NCBI RefSeq assembly: GCF_000003815.2
Contig: NC_049979.1
Location: 597,771 to 661,770 of the forward strand
Direction: 5' to 3'
DNA from: Branchiostoma floridae
Taxonomy: Eukaryota > Chordata > Leptocardii > Amphioxiformes > Branchiostomatidae
DNA length: 64,000 bases
Each line of letters starts with the position of its first letter. The first letter of the stretch is position 1. The position numbers and the translations under genes are program-made. The notes beneath the pieces are model-generated. The model ran no database searches, was not told the DNA's origin, and was given only the letters and a program-made list of their open reading frames with translations. Below are positions 1-11,302 of this stretch, in pieces.

Positions 1-410
1 CGCTGCAAAATGAGCAAATATATGGCGTAAATGCTAAGGTGCAAAAAATATCAGACAACTGCTTCTTCGGTCATAGAGTTCCGAGATCAAAGAAGATGTG
101 AAAGAACAAAACGAAGACTATATTGTTTCTTATTACCGTATACCATACGCTATATGCCATACTCATTTCTTCAACCTTCCCGGCCTCCCAGATATCATAC
201 TGTCGGCAAGTTTTTCTTTGGAACAAACTTTTTTCATTCGCATTCGCGCATCAGTTCCGGGGTTCCCAGAGGATGTCATCCATATAATCTAATCAACATT
301 GCCTCAGGAGTAAACGTGAGCAGCTCCGACCCGAGGGAAGGACCTCCTCATTAAGCTGCTGGAGACGTCGGCGTAATTACACTTTTCACATTGGCGGAGG
401 ACACGCGTGT
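1..410. repeat. Old dispersed-repeat remnant
   Basis: Parts of this stretch recur elsewhere in the window. The segment near 75-190 resembles 38750-38860 (shared words such as gtgtgaaagaacaaaa and caaccttcc..ggcc). The segment near 270-300 resembles 61885-61915 (shared gatgtcatccatataa). Short open frames cross it but are not maintained between copies, so I read it as decayed transposon sequence and not a gene. Family not identified. Confidence 0.35.
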
Positions 411-419
411 TCTGGGTAG

Positions 420-1850
420 GAGATGAGACCTGAAGGGGGCAATCAAGGAAGCGTAGTATACATGTGGTACAATGCTGAACTTTCTTCCAACGCAGAGGTA
501 TATACGGATCAGTCTCTCCAGGACGTAAACTCGCGAGAGTTGCAGACGCGTGATCTTACTAACACGTGATCTTGCGGGTACGTGACGTCAGCAATTGGTC
601 AAACGTGCCAGTCAGTGGTATGAGATGAGACCTGAAGGAGGCTATCAAGGAATCGTAGTATACATGTAGTACAATGCTGGACTTTCTTCCAACGCAAAGG
701 TGTTCACAGATCAAATTTTAACAACCACTGTTGCTATCTTCAGGATCAATACCGATGACCAATCTCTCCAGCACGTAAACTTGCGAGAGTTGCAGACGCG
801 TGATCTTACTAACACGTGATCTTGCGGGTACGTGACGTCAGCAATTGGTCAAACGTGCCAGTCAGTGGTATGAGAGGAGACCTGAAGGAGGCTATCAAGG
901 AAGCGTAGTATACATGTAGTACAATGCTGGACTTTCTTCCATCACAAAGGTATATACGGATCAAATTTCAACGACCACTGTTGCCTTCTTCAGGATCAAT
1001 ACTTATGACCAATCTCTCCAGCACGTAAACTTGCGAGAGTTGCAGACGCGTGATCTTACTAACACGTGATCTTGCGGGTACGTGACGTCAGCAATTGGTC
1101 AAACGTGCCAGTCATGAGTCAGGAGATGAGACCTAAAGGAGGCAATCAAGGAAGCGTAGTATACATGTGGTACAATGCTGAACTTTCTTATATACGGATC
1201 AATCTTGTATATACGGATCAATCTCTCCAGGACGTAAACTCGCGAGAGTTGCAGACGCGTGATCTTACTAACACGTGATCTTGCGGGTACGTGACGTTGG
1301 CAATTGGTCAAACGTGCCAGTCAGTGGTATGAGATGAGACCTGAAGGAGGCTATCAAGGAATCGTAGTTTACATGTGGTACAATGCTGAACTTTCTTCCA
1401 ACACAGAGGTTTTCACGGATCAAATTTCAACGACCACTGTTGCCTTCTTCAGGATCAATACCGATAGCACGTCACCGGAACGCACTGCGCCTGCGCGAAA
1501 AGTATAGACATGCTAAACCTTGCTAAACCCCCGGTTTACTAAAGGGCCGCATTTAAAAAAGTACGTGCGTATATAAGGGTAAAACTCCGTGTACGTTTTA
1601 CATGAAACCATGTCTCTAACATATACTGTGCAACAAGCGGGATTTCAATGCAACGTTGACCAAACCAAGCCCCAAAACACCAGGGTTCGCGCAGGCGCAG
1701 TACGTTCCGGTGACGTGCTAATACCGATGGCCAATCACTCCAGGACGTAAACTCGCGAGAGTTACAGACGGCTTGATGTTACTAACAAGTGATCTTGCGG
1801 GTACGTGACGTCAGCAATTGATCAAACGTGCCAGGAAAATTATAACGTCC
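420..1850 (+). repeat. Tandem array of a ~250-bp unit, five to six copies
   Basis: A unit containing tgcagacgcgtgatcttact and ttgcgggtacgtgacgtcag recurs at about 541, 791, 1041 and 1250, with a diverged copy near 1755, giving steps of 250, 250 and 209 bp. Units differ by small deletions and substitutions. Each carries a TGACGTCA palindrome (CRE-like), probably incidental. Short open frames within it are not conserved between copies. One unit is split by a MITE at 1466-1719. Confidence 0.85.
1466..1719. mobile_element. 254-bp MITE, ~34-bp TIRs, 9-bp TSD
   Basis: The ends are inverted copies of one another (agcacgtcaccggaacg at the left, cgttccggtgacgtgct at the right), matching over about 34 bp with one mismatch. 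The element is flanked by a perfect 9-bp direct repeat aataccgat (1457-1465 and 1720-1728). An uninterrupted copy of the target, with a single aataccgat, is present in the neighbouring tandem unit at about 749-757, which acts as an empty site. It has no coding capacity. A 9-bp duplication suits Mutator-like or Merlin-like transposases; which one cannot be decided here. Confidence 0.9.
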
Positions 1851-2716
1851 ACCGTCTCTGGCTGGAGTGACCTGATGTATATGGCCTCGTTTATACCTCT
1901 GTTACACCAAACATGAACAAAACATTAGCTGTTAAATAAATATGAACAGTTGCAGGTTTGCGACAGCAAAACTTGCATTGGGAATTACAGGTTTGCGATA
2001 GAAAATCCTGCACTGGTTTCGTAAAAGGAACGTTACTGTGAAGGAGACATCCTGTGTTTTCTCGAAAATGTTGCCTTTTTAGTTTTTCTAATATGACTCG
2101 TAATTTTGTTTAAATGAAACCTATTGGGGACGTCATCCAACCTTCCATTTGATGATCCACTCGTAACTGTTTTAACAATGAACAAAAGTTTGTAAAACAT
2201 AACCTCCCAATCTGAGCCATAAAAGGCCGCAAAGAAAAGAAGTGCATTAAGCTACAGAATACATAACGACTGCAGCCAGGCGAACCTAACCTCACCCTGG
2301 TGCTTTCTTGACGACGTTGAATGCAGTAGTCACGACAGCAGTAATACGCATGATCTCAGAGAGCACGTGAAGCGAGGTTAAATCATGTCAGAAAACCATC
2401 AGTGGAAAACTAATCTGTACTTGTTTGTGTACAGCAGCGGAGAGGAAATGACAGGTTTCGAGTCGAGACTTGAGCAATGAAACACCGGCGTCTGGTGCAT
2501 CCATGTCTTCCATCAAAACCTCGTCGTGGGAATTACGCAACTATTTTTCATCGGAAACAAGGTTATTCAAAGGCATGGCGGGTACGTCACGTTCAGCTAC
2601 TATAACATGGTTTAGCATCGGTGACCTTCTGTAGAGATGAACAGGTGAATGTCCTATAGCTTTTTGAGGCCGTAGAGGGGCGATGGGCTGTAAAACCGTT
2701 GTGTCTAGGGCAAGGT
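1851..2716. other. No gene recognised
   Basis: Only short unconserved open frames are present. A short diverged duplication containing caggtttgcga lies near 1952-2010. A 33-bp segment at 2508-2540 is identical to 7468-7500 near SLC24 exon 3. I see no splice-framed coding segment. Confidence 0.5.
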
Positions 2717-2725
2717 ATCGGCAGG

Positions 2726-2923
2726 TACTCTTCAAGCAGAGGTTAGACTCCGGCTGTTTATTTCTTTTTTTTCAGTCGTTTTTATCGGGCTTCCTATTTC
2801 GTTTTGTATCTTGCTGTGTCCGGCCTAACACAGCAAGATACAATACAAAAAAGAAAGCCCGATAAAAACGGCTAAACAAAAACGTAAAAAAACATCCGGA
2901 GCCTAACCTCTGCTTGGAGAGTA
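2726..2923. mobile_element. 198-bp foldback MITE, TACTCTCCAAGCAGAGG family
   Basis: The terminal inverted repeats begin tactcttcaagcagagg and end cctctgcttggagagta. Most of the element folds on itself: the left arm reads cgtttttatcgggctt, the right arm aagcccgataaaaac. It is flanked by a perfect 9-bp duplication atcggcagg (2717-2725 and 2924-2932). Relatives lie at 3880-4092, 39909-40084, 23847-23950 (half) and 38438-38574 (variant interior). Non-autonomous, non-coding. Confidence 0.92.
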
Positions 2924-2934
2924 ATCGGCAGGCG

Positions 2935-3125
2935 TAACACATCGCTTTCCTTTCACTACCATTTACCCCAGAGCCCCCATTCAAAGTCAAGTAGACATGT
3001 ACGACTGAGTGGAGTGAGGAAGGTCGTGTCAAGTGCCCCTCTCGAGGACACGACGTTTGGCGCGATGCGAGAAGTCAGGAACCGAACCCGTGACTTCTGG
3101 CTCACGTGCCTGAGGGCGCGGTCAC
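2935..3125 (-). mobile_element. tRNA-derived SINE, diverged, minus strand
   Basis: Read on the minus strand it has a B-box-like segment (gggttcggttcc near 3085) followed by a body in which cacttgacacgaccttcctc corresponds to the glycine-tRNA-like SINE body seen better at 42838-43010 and 52943-53132. The A-box side approaches the N gap at 3251. It is old, so the limits are approximate. Confidence 0.55.
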
Positions 3126-3250
3126 ATTGGTCGTGCGATCGTCGTACGATTTTAATGCCATAGGATTTTCCAGCAGGCCGTGACAGAGCCAACCACCGAC
3201 ATGGATCCAAAACAGCAGTTTGTGAACAAGACAGTCGAACTTTGCAGGAG

Positions 3251-3350
3251 NNNNNNNNNNNNNNNNNNNNNNNNNNNNNNNNNNNNNNNNNNNNNNNNNN
3301 NNNNNNNNNNNNNNNNNNNNNNNNNNNNNNNNNNNNNNNNNNNNNNNNNN
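3251..3350. other. Assembly gap, 100 N
   Basis: Exactly 100 N. The same fixed length occurs at all six gaps, so it is a placeholder and the true size is unknown. Confidence 0.99.
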
Positions 3351-3870
3351 AGATGGTATTCCAAAATGCCCAAATTTAGCGCCCGTACGACGATCGCTCG
3401 ACCAATGTGACCGCCCTAACCTACGAGGCCATCTGCGCAATTTGATACCGGGCTGGAATGCCACAATGTTGCATGTGCGATCAATACAACACACCTGTGT
3501 ATAGAATTGGTAATAAAGAGACAATGACGTCAGGTCTTTTTATAGATGTATTTGTCGTGTCAAACGTCAAGTATAATTTGTCAGACGTGCCCTGAAGCGT
3601 TACAGGAAGGGATATATTTAGTAATTAGTTCGAGGGTGGGTTACTAAAGTTAAGTAGTAACCACGGTGCACAAAAAGGAAGCAGGCTTATATACGGGTCA
3701 AGCTTAAACGTTGTCATGTTACATTCAATTCAAATCGCTCTCTTGGTTTTTAAGAACTGATATCTTCAATATCTTAAAGATTGGTCTTTTTGTTGCGTAC
3801 ATGAGCGTACCAGACGGAGAAGATATCACGCTTCGGCATTTAATACGGGAATAGAAGGCCAACCTATCCA
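3351..3870. other. No gene recognised
   Basis: AT-leaning sequence with short unconserved open frames. No repeat from elsewhere in the window and no spliced coding segment seen. Confidence 0.45.
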
Positions 3871-3879
3871 CGTCACTCA

Positions 3880-4092
3880 TACTCTCCAAGCAGAGGTTAG
3901 GCTCCGGCTGTTTTTTTTATAACGTTTTTTAGTCGGTTTCATCTGGCTTTCTATTTTGTACTGTATCTTGCTGTGTCAAAACCTAACTTGGCTGGCGTAC
4001 TTCAAGAAAAATGACAAAATAGAAAGCCCGATAAAAACGACTAAAAAAAACGTTTAAAAACCAGCCGGAGCCTAACCTCAGCTTGCAGAGTA
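3880..4092. mobile_element. 213-bp foldback MITE, TACTCTCCAAGCAGAGG family
   Basis: Same ends and internal arms as 2726-2923 (tactctccaagcagaggtt at left, a rearranged gcttgcagagta at right). The flanks cgtcactca (3871-3879) and cgtcattta (4093-4101) form a 9-bp duplication with two C/T differences, consistent with an older insertion. Confidence 0.88.
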
Positions 4093-4101
4093 CGTCATTT
4101 A

Positions 4102-4866
4102 TACACTCATTCATTCAGACCCCACCTCCCTACTACTCGCCCCACACAGACCCAGCCTCCAACCCACCCAGTCAATCATCGCCCAAAAAGCAATTACCAG
4201 TGACGTCAAGCGCGGGAACGGCTGCAGTTTGTGTAGGGCATGACGGGAACGTGACCTCCATACATCACGCCCCATCTCGTCCCGCTGGAGGGGCGGTTAG
4301 AGGTCGGCTGGTCTGGTCGGACTCCTCATCCTTGCCAACTTCATTTTCCGTCGGGCTTAAATCAAAACCGTTTAAGATGGACTGATGAAACAAGTGCCAC
4401 GTTTCCATCCGCCAACAGACCGATTTGGTTGGTTGAAGAGACTTACACTGTAGATATTATGCACAATTGTGAACAATTTGTCAGACTGCAGACCAACTAC
4501 TACTACTACTACTTGGGGCAAATTGTCTCAATTTGGCCAGTCTTCACCTTTATAAGTACCAAAGCAGTCGAATACACCCCCCCCCCCCCCTTGGGGGCCC
4601 GTTAGTTACCTTTGAGACCATTGTAGCTGATGTTAGTGTCACGCATTCCCGTTTTGTGGACGTCTGACCGTTTCCAAAATCATATCCGGTTGTTTGAGTA
4701 ACTGCTTTTTGGCACATTTTGTGGACCTTTTGGCCGACGACCATCGCATTATCAAATTCGCGGGTCTCGGTTTCCATGTCGGCAGTCTGTATACAATACA
4801 CTTAGTGAGCAATCGTGCGACAACCCAGAACGGACAGTTGATGCAGGAAACGTCCCGCTTACTTTA
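4102..4866. other. No gene; short simple repeats and one dispersed-repeat segment
   Basis: Contains a (TAC)n run near 4497-4513 and a C-tract near 4566-4580. The segment 4655-4722 (gtttccaaaatcatatccgg, then gagtaactgctttttgg) has an inverted match at about 56655-56705, so it belongs to a dispersed repeat of unknown type. No supportable coding region. Confidence 0.45.
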
Positions 4867-5098
4867 GCACATTCTGGGAGGCGATAACCGTCACTGTGTA
4901 CAAGTAGGCAAATATATCCACGAATGCTTATACCGTAGAACCAATAGTGTAAATGACATGCTAAATCCAATATGTTGACTTATTCATACCTATAGATATC
5001 CATATATGTCTGTTTAGTTGTACTGTAAGTAGTTGTTATACATGTAGACCTTACGAAAGTCGCTGTACTTTTGTCGTGTCAATAAAGATTTCATATCT
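4867..5098 (+). mobile_element. LINE 3' end, 5'-truncated (family ending ...GTCAATAAAGAT)
   Basis: Nearly identical to the 3' part of 18485-18893: the C-terminal codons, then a 3' UTR ending gtagaccttacgaaagtcgc ... tgtcaataaagatttc. The AATAAA and abrupt 5' border fit a truncated non-LTR insertion. Other copies of this tail: 47718-47908 and 60688-60748. Confidence 0.85.
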
Positions 5099-5479
5099 TC
5101 AAAACCTCGCAGAAAATCGCGGACGCATTGGCGGAATAATAATGTAGACTACATGTGTGCTCATGGTAACTGCCAGCCGATTTCCCCTCTTTTCTGTATT
5201 TTGTTCATAGATCTGCACGTTTCTTGGAGAATCTCCAAACCGATGAAGAGGGTAGTTATTCCTGATTTGAATCCGTCTGTGCACACAGCAACATCAGTCT
5301 GACGGCGCCAAAGGTCTTATGTTCTCACCACAGGAAAACTCGGATATCAGTTTTGTTGAAGAGAGTCCACATGGAGCAGTTGCCTTTTACCGAACACCAC
5401 AGGGATGTGCCGGCGTGATATAGGAAAGAAAATTGAGGTCGAGGAGGGCGGGTTGGAGGAGTGACATGGTGGGACATGC

Positions 5480-5664
5480 ACGAAACTCATCCCTACACGT
5501 GGGACGGGATGACCCGCGAACCTTTTAGGAGATGTCAGGACGAAGCAGACTGGGTGACATGTACGGAAGATGTACGGAGCATGTACGGAACGCATCCCTA
5601 CACGCGGGACGGGGTGACCCGCGAACCTTTTAGGAGATGTCAGGACGAAGCAGACTGGTTGACT
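5480..5664. repeat. Tandem duplication, ~105-bp period, two copies
   Basis: Both copies share catccctacac, gacccgcgaaccttttagg and gacgaagcagactgg, starting near 5480 and 5585. The period is divisible by three, so both strands show a duplicated open frame (on plus, a repeated REPFRRCQDEADW peptide). I see no start context, splice sites or family match, so I treat it as non-coding. Confidence 0.75.
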
Positions 5665-6606
5665 TTGCTGAGGCATGGATCTTCCCACGCGAAGCCGGTG
5701 TTACCGTGTGAAATGTTCAGTCCTGCTTTATGTTCGACAAAAGTTGACTTTGAATTGAATTGACTAGACTCATGGTTGTCACTTCACCAAGAATAATGTC
5801 CAGCTAGATGTCAACAGCTTCTCCTCATCCACATAAGATCTAGAGCGCTATCTTTTATCCATTCCTCCCAAGACCCTTATTTGATTGAGCTTACATAACA
5901 ACTCGCTACACTGCCAACTATCAGCAGATTAGGAAGGTCGATGGCAGCAAAGTTTGAGAATAAAATCCCCTCGGGGAAATGAAATAAACCTTTGAGGGAT
6001 TGAGTATCTAATATCTTTCGTGTATCGCATTTTCTGGAGGATAAAGATATTGTCAGATCTACCAGGGAATATCGGTTCGGTAACACCATGTCAGAGGCAG
6101 CCGCCCCCGCTGGTCCACTCCTCACGGCAGCTCCAGGCTAACACCCGCCAGACGAAGGGCTCAGGGCGGGATCAGAACCGAGTCTGCGGCAGGTTCCTAC
6201 GATATGTTTATGTAAGTTCGGCTAATGCCAGTGTGTGCGGATACACAGCCTTGGTGCTGAAGGGCTTTCCGCTGGAATAAGCCTGCTTTCGTCTCTGACG
6301 CCGTAACGCAAAGGCTCGCATGTCTGTCGCCTCGGGGCGATTGTACAGACTGTTAGACACATCAGATATAAGTCTCAAGTCTAAGTCTTAAGTCAAGACA
6401 ATGTTTGAAGAAGGCGGGACTGTATGCTTTCTAAGAGCTCCTGCAGACGTTTGTTAGACAACAAGAAGAAGTAAGTGCGCTGGAAATAAATCATGCTAGA
6501 TAATTATGAGCGTACAAAAGGATTGAAAAAAACTCACATCATTCACGGCATCTTTATTTTCCCTTTGAATATCGATTTTGGTGTAATAGTTAGTTAAACC
6601 CTTCCC
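5665..6606. other. No gene recognised
   Basis: Unique-looking sequence with short open frames only. The GC-richer part near 6080-6350 does not match a protein family I recognise. A small taagtctcaagtc-type repeat lies near 6368-6400. Confidence 0.4.
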
Positions 6607-6867
6607 GCGCCAAGATGGCGCATAGGGCGGTGCCCATCTCTGTTTCATTAGCCCTGGGCCACACACAACGCAATCACTACAGCAGGGGGCTAGTCCACTG
6701 GTAGTAGTGTGTGTTAAACTTCCATACTCTTTCCCGAGTGCTGAGTGCTAAGCAGAGAAAGCAGCATGAACCATTTTTAAAGTCTTTGGTATGACTCGGC
6801 CGGGATCGAACTCACGACCTTCCGAATGCAAGGCGAACACTCTACCCAGTAGGCCATTGCATCGGCT
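6607..6867 (-). mobile_element. tRNA-derived SINE (second family), minus strand
   Basis: On the minus strand the head reads like a tRNA gene: A box tggcctactgggt, then B box gttcgatcccgg about 45 nt later. A ~190-bp body follows, ending at a sequence whose plus strand is gatggcgcatagggcgg. A second copy with the same layout lies at 14326-14575 and keeps a better A box (tggcctagtggtc). Pol III-transcribed, mobilised by a LINE. Confidence 0.85.
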
Positions 6868-7526
6868 AATGGTGTAAAAGTCAGCGTTTTTGTTATACAC
6901 AACTCTTTCGTTATCTGATGTTTCCAGTTGTGATAGAAACTTTCGGGTTTGAAAAGGTTACTGTATCGTTTCGATTCAAGTTTCTCTGCAGTCATGAGGA
7001 AAATCAATTATGTTGTAGCTGTTTTAAAGGTTAGCAAGATGCGATGACTGATGCAGAACTATAAAACCGTTCTCTGGAAATCCGGCCGCCTTGTCGAACG
7101 AGAACATTTCAATTAAACAAAGCTGTCACTGACGTCAATGAACGGCAGGATGCGTGAAACGGGAGTCATCCGATATCAGGGGAACTATTTCCGTCCGTCG
7201 GGCGTGTTAGCAGTCATCTTCTCGTCTGTTTTTAATAGCAATTAAGTCTTCATTTATAGAATGATTCATGCCTGCTATTAACCGCACGTCATGGCGGTAA
7301 ATGGCATTACCGAGGCACGTGCAAACGACACTTGGCTAGCTGGAACAGTAACATTTGTTCCTCAGGTTTTGCAGTGGGGTAGGGTTTAAAAGGTGCTTAG
7401 GTCCAGGTTACACACATTTTTCAGTGTATATAGTCATTTGCACTAGCAACTACGCTTCTGTGTTGGATTCCATCAAAACCTCGTCGTGGGAATTACGCAA
7501 TAGACATTGAGAATGACCACACTCAC
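6868..7526. other. SLC24 intron 3 (donor side), unique sequence
   Basis: Downstream of exon 3 on the minus strand. It contains a stretch (about 7120-7330) with few repeat hallmarks and several homeobox-like and E-box-like words (caattaag, gcacgtgc), a possible regulatory element but only by appearance. No further SLC24 exon was recognised. The 33-bp duplicate segment at 7468-7500 ends 26 bp before the exon. Confidence 0.4.
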
Positions 7527-7601
7527 CTCGCTGATCTTCTCCAGGGACGGGACGAAGTAGTCGTCACACACGATGGCGAGCGCAGCAAACATGTAGATGA
7601 C
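7527..7601 (-). CDS. SLC24/NCKX exchanger, exon 3 (partial gene)
   Basis: This is a 75-bp exon, phase 0 at both ends, with a tgctgtcccag acceptor at its 5' side (7602 upward) and a gtgagt donor below 7527. It encodes VIYMFAALAIVCDDYFVP followed by SLEKISE, 25 residues. The combination YMF-ALAIVCDD-FVPSLEKI is a signature of K+-dependent Na+/Ca2+ exchangers of the NCKX3/4 type: the first transmembrane helix of the exchanger core and the loop after it. These proteins import Na+ and extrude Ca2+ with K+ across the plasma membrane. The join to exon 2 gives the continuous motif ...VVHTLV-VIYMF, as expected for the family. Later exons, with the two ion-binding alpha repeats, lie outside the window or in unrecognised sequence to the left. 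Family certain; paralogue not assigned. Confidence 0.93.
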
Positions 7602-8275
7602 CTGGGACAGCAAAACAAACATGTTTATTAGGATTATCCATATACAATGACAATGGGGGGTATGGCGGAACAGGCGTCAAAGGACACCTTTTCAAAGCCG
7701 CCATACACACATGATCGCACATGTTTACACACGGCGGGGTTATACCGCCTCTTACTGGGTGACATACCCTTTCGCTGGCTAATTACAAGACGGGGATGTC
7801 TGTACGCCAGGTCTCCCGTCCGGGTGAATGATGTAAATCATCGTGTGGATGATACGGTATGGAGATTCGCCAGGCCTGTCTTTTCTCCTATTTACAGAGT
7901 TTGGTTATCAGTGTACGACATATATTAGTCTTTGAAAAAAATCATAGTGTTGTTCTTTGCCATACATACATTGTACCATGTACAGTTGTGGAAGAAATGT
8001 CCTTCATTGACAACTTCATTTAATCCATACAACATTAATGCAAGTTTACTTTAAAATCTGGATGTCCTCATTATTTCTGTTTTGAATTGTTTCACATCGA
8101 TCATAAAAAGTCAGTGCACCAAAAGTTCATGTGCTCTATTGTCGATGGTTGCGTATCAACAGACCGTCTTCCGGATAACGGTACTCTGGCAAACGCAGAG
8201 GGTATCTATGCGAACAGTTGCTATGACAACTCGTGTGTGGTGAATGCGTTCTGTGTCCCGTTGCCACGGTAATCA

Positions 8276-8533
8276 ATGCTTTGGCATGTCGTCTGTATTA
8301 CCCAGGACCTCTTTTTGATCCTGCACGCGAAGGGATCCGGGACACATGACAAGCGGAACTGTATGCGTTACAACACACAAAGAGTCCAGGAGCTTGCAGA
8401 TCTTACAGGCAAATCCACATCTGATGAACTGCTCGTGTTACCAGCAGGATCACTGGCAGAAAGATTCATCAACGTTCTCGCGAAAAAGGAAGACAGCGTC
8501 TTACATAGATCAGAGAGGAGCCGACTTATATGA
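8276..8533 (+). other. 85-codon open frame, unrecognised
   Basis: An open frame on the plus strand whose C-terminal half (with ELADLTGKSTSDELLVLPAG) looks more protein-like than most chance frames here. It overlaps another open frame in a different phase and shows no clear splice signals or start context. It could be a fragment of a decayed transposon or a chance frame within the SLC24 intron. I assign no function. Confidence 0.15.
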
Positions 8534-8779
8534 ACTTTGCAAGTTGATGTAGTACAAATCTTCTAATCTGACCAGTGTTGATATGCATCTAGACAGTATG
8601 GGAAAACGTGGCACCGAATTTGGCTGACGCCTTTGGTGTATATGGCGTCTACTGTGGAACCGTGTATCTTCAATCTAACCCAGATTCTGTCAAACCCCGC
8701 CTCCCTTCCATTAGTCCCGTGTGTCACATTCCGGCTGGTACTTGTTCATCAGCTGTGCAGATCCCGCGCCAGATAGAAA

Positions 8780-9240
8780 CCCTCCGATCGATCTGCGTCC
8801 CCGGAGGAGCTCAGCGTAAGTGGCGCCGAAAGTAGGTGTTAACGCCCGGGCATTAGGTCGGCTCGAAGCGCCGGATCCGCCGTCGGACATTTAAGGAAGT
8901 CTCCGTCCCTTAATTTCCGAATTAATCTCCCTGAATCAATCTTCGCCGTCGGCAAACGCGACAAATGAGTTTCGCGGACACAATTCTGACAAGCCCCTGA
9001 TTAGAAGGATCTAGAAGTAAACGTGATTTTGCTACATAAGTGGTGCGCGACCACGCACGCTTTCCGGCATCACATGGCTCTTCTCTTCCGCCCGGTAAGT
9101 AGGACATGGCACTGCCGCGGGGTGGGCGTGCGCTTCTGATGTGTGTCAGGGGGCCCGTTCCGTCTGAAGTGAGGTCGCCCGGAGAGGCCGTGACGAGTGG
9201 GAATTGACGGCAAACGCCATTAATGAATACTGCTCCCTTT
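8780..9240. other. GC-richer non-repetitive intronic stretch
   Basis: This lacks the palindromes and tails of surrounding transposons and is rich in CpG and TAAT-type words (ttaatttccgaattaatc). It could be a conserved intronic regulatory element, but that is inference from composition only. No coding signal seen. Confidence 0.3.
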
Positions 9241-10149
9241 CATCTGAGCGCGTCTCCACTTTGATGTCGAAAAAAATTATATTTGTCCAAAAGAGTAACT
9301 GAAATCTCTACAAGCTTTTTTAGATAAAAAAATCTATAGATTATTTTCCTATAGAAATCATTCAACCTACCTCTAATTGAAAATGCTTTTGTATTTTCAT
9401 TTAACTACCCTATGGGCACGAATTTACGATAAATTCATCCTTTTTTTTTACAATTAAAATTTCGTATTCACCAGACTCTACTGTGGCCGTGCGGGTGGGG
9501 AAAATTGTACCAAAACTTGAATAACGCGCCGGAGAATTTATCCAGTCATTGGAGTTAACGTTATCCGTTAGCTGACTGTTCTCCGTGCTCTGCCAGTTTC
9601 TACTGTTTTCCAGCCCATGGGGTGAAGAGTAATCCAACATGGATCCAGGCGACAGCGCCAAAGGGAAGGCGCAAGAGATTTTAACTCAATTTATATTATT
9701 TGAGAAAGATTGGCTTCAGCTATCGACATTAGGCCTATATAATAGTCAACATGTATTCAAGCCTGACCGAATGTGCTCGAAACGCTAAGCTAGTGGTCTG
9801 AGTTTCACGACAAGTGCGTAATGGAGGGTGGTCGTTCCTACGTCTGTACGTTCACCCGTGAAGTTTCCAAGCGTGTGCGTAACGTTACAGATATCTAGGA
9901 AAGATGCCAGTTAAACGTTTTACTAGTTTGCACTAATTATTGGGATGCTGTACACTAATGTCGACTGCCAGATAATAAGGGGCTTTTCTTATTGATCGGA
10001 TAACAAGCTTAAACCGTTGTTACACTGTCACGACCTTCGGCCGATTTTATTGCAATTGATCGCCAGGAGGATGCCGAATTTCAAAACCGCCATAAAGTTC
10101 ACTGTACATATGTTCTGTATATATGTTCTGTACATATCTACTCTGTTCC
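9241..10149. other. No gene recognised
   Basis: AT-rich segment followed by mixed sequence. A 49-codon plus-strand frame starting near 9640 (MDPGDSAKGKAQEI...) has a good start context (aacATGG) but no donor site or homology, so I do not call it. Confidence 0.4.
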
Positions 10150-10152
10150 TTA

Positions 10153-10341
10153 TACCCCCCTCACATTAGGCGCGATTCGATCGGACGACGAGTCTGCGAG
10201 CTCTAATTTACGAGGAGGCATGACCCTGATGCTGACGAAGAAATGACAGAGTTCCTCCTTCCCGTCAGGGTCATGCCTCCTCGTAATTTAGAGCTCGCAG
10301 ACTCGTCGTCCGATCGAATCGCGCCTAATGTGAGGGGGGTA
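10153..10341. mobile_element. 189-bp palindromic MITE, Harbinger-like (TTA TSD)
   Basis: The two halves are near-perfect inverted copies over ~85 bp (tacccccctcacattaggcg at left, cgcctaatgtgaggggggta at right), with a spacer of about 17 bp. TTA flanks it at 10150-10152 and 10342-10344. A three-base TTA duplication is the hallmark of PIF/Harbinger (Tourist-like) elements. Relatives: 26940-27129 and 57647-57878. The near-identity of the arms indicates a fairly young element. Confidence 0.9.
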
Positions 10342-10344
10342 TTA

Positions 10345-10900
10345 AAACGGGGCTCCGTGACCTGCAAACATCGGAGGGTCCCTCAAAACCATGCAGTGAT
10401 CAGGAGGAGACCGTCCCTTGGTGCTCGAAAGCTTGCTGGGCGAGCTATTTTCCAGCTGTTTCGGACGCATTCTGACGGCCCCACAATTTGGCACAAAGGC
10501 TATGGGACTTTCTTCACCTTCTATCTGCCCTTTGTAAATGGTAGGGTTAAAATAAGTTACTGACTCGAGTGTAGTGCCACGATGTCCTCTTTTGCCTTTA
10601 AGCGAAAAAAACAAACAACATATTTGCCGACGGATAGTTCTAACGTAACCGCGCTGAAAGTCACACCACAAACAATCGCGCGACGAATGGCCGCAGCTTG
10701 AAAAGGAAAAAGCATCAAGATATGGAAGTGCTGACTGAGTAAAATCAGATGAAAACATGAGAGAGTGCTCTGTTCTCTATGTGACCGATAAATGTGACAT
10801 TTCCGATAAATCTACGTCAACAATTCTGTTAAACGGGGTGACAGTTACACGACAAAGGTCAGCCCAGACGGGTCACACGTAATCAGCGGGTTTCACGGCG
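10345..10900. other. No gene recognised
   Basis: A 138-codon minus-strand frame at 10342-10758 has no recognisable domain, no start context and overlaps the MITE edge. I treat it as chance. Confidence 0.45.
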
Positions 10901-10910
10901 TGCCAGGAAC

Positions 10911-11302
10911 AACATGCTTCTACATGGTCAGGGGATGTGACGTACTAAAACAAAATGCTAATTCCGGATATCATCTGTTTTAATTTTCCAAGCCCTCATC
11001 TGTTTTATTTTTCCAGCAGTTACAAAGACCTGGCATTTTGTGGTGTTCGATTTTGCACCGAGAAGCAAGTTTCAGATTCAGAAAACTGCTGACTAAAATT
11101 GTAACATGCTTCTGAGTGGTCAGGTAGTAGAACAAAATGCTAAGTTCCGGATATCATCTGTTTTAATTTTCTGAGCCCTCTGCGACAACAGCAGTTATAC
11201 AAAGACCTGGGGTTTTGTGGCGTTCCCTTTTGCACTGGAAAGCAAGTTGGGGGCGCAAAACTCGTTTTCAGATTCCGAAAACTTCTGACTAAAACTGTAA
11301 CG
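10911..11302 (+). repeat. Tandem duplication, ~192-bp period
   Basis: Two diverged copies begin with aacatgcttct (10911 and 11103) and share aacaaaatgcta, ttccggatatcatctg, acaaagacctgg and gactaaaa.tgtaac. The copies differ by several small indels, so the event is old. Non-coding. Confidence 0.8.

Noticed and set aside
9640-9789. 49-codon frame with good start context (MDPGDSAKGK)
   Set aside because: Too short, no donor site, no homology recognised; probably chance within the SLC24 intron.
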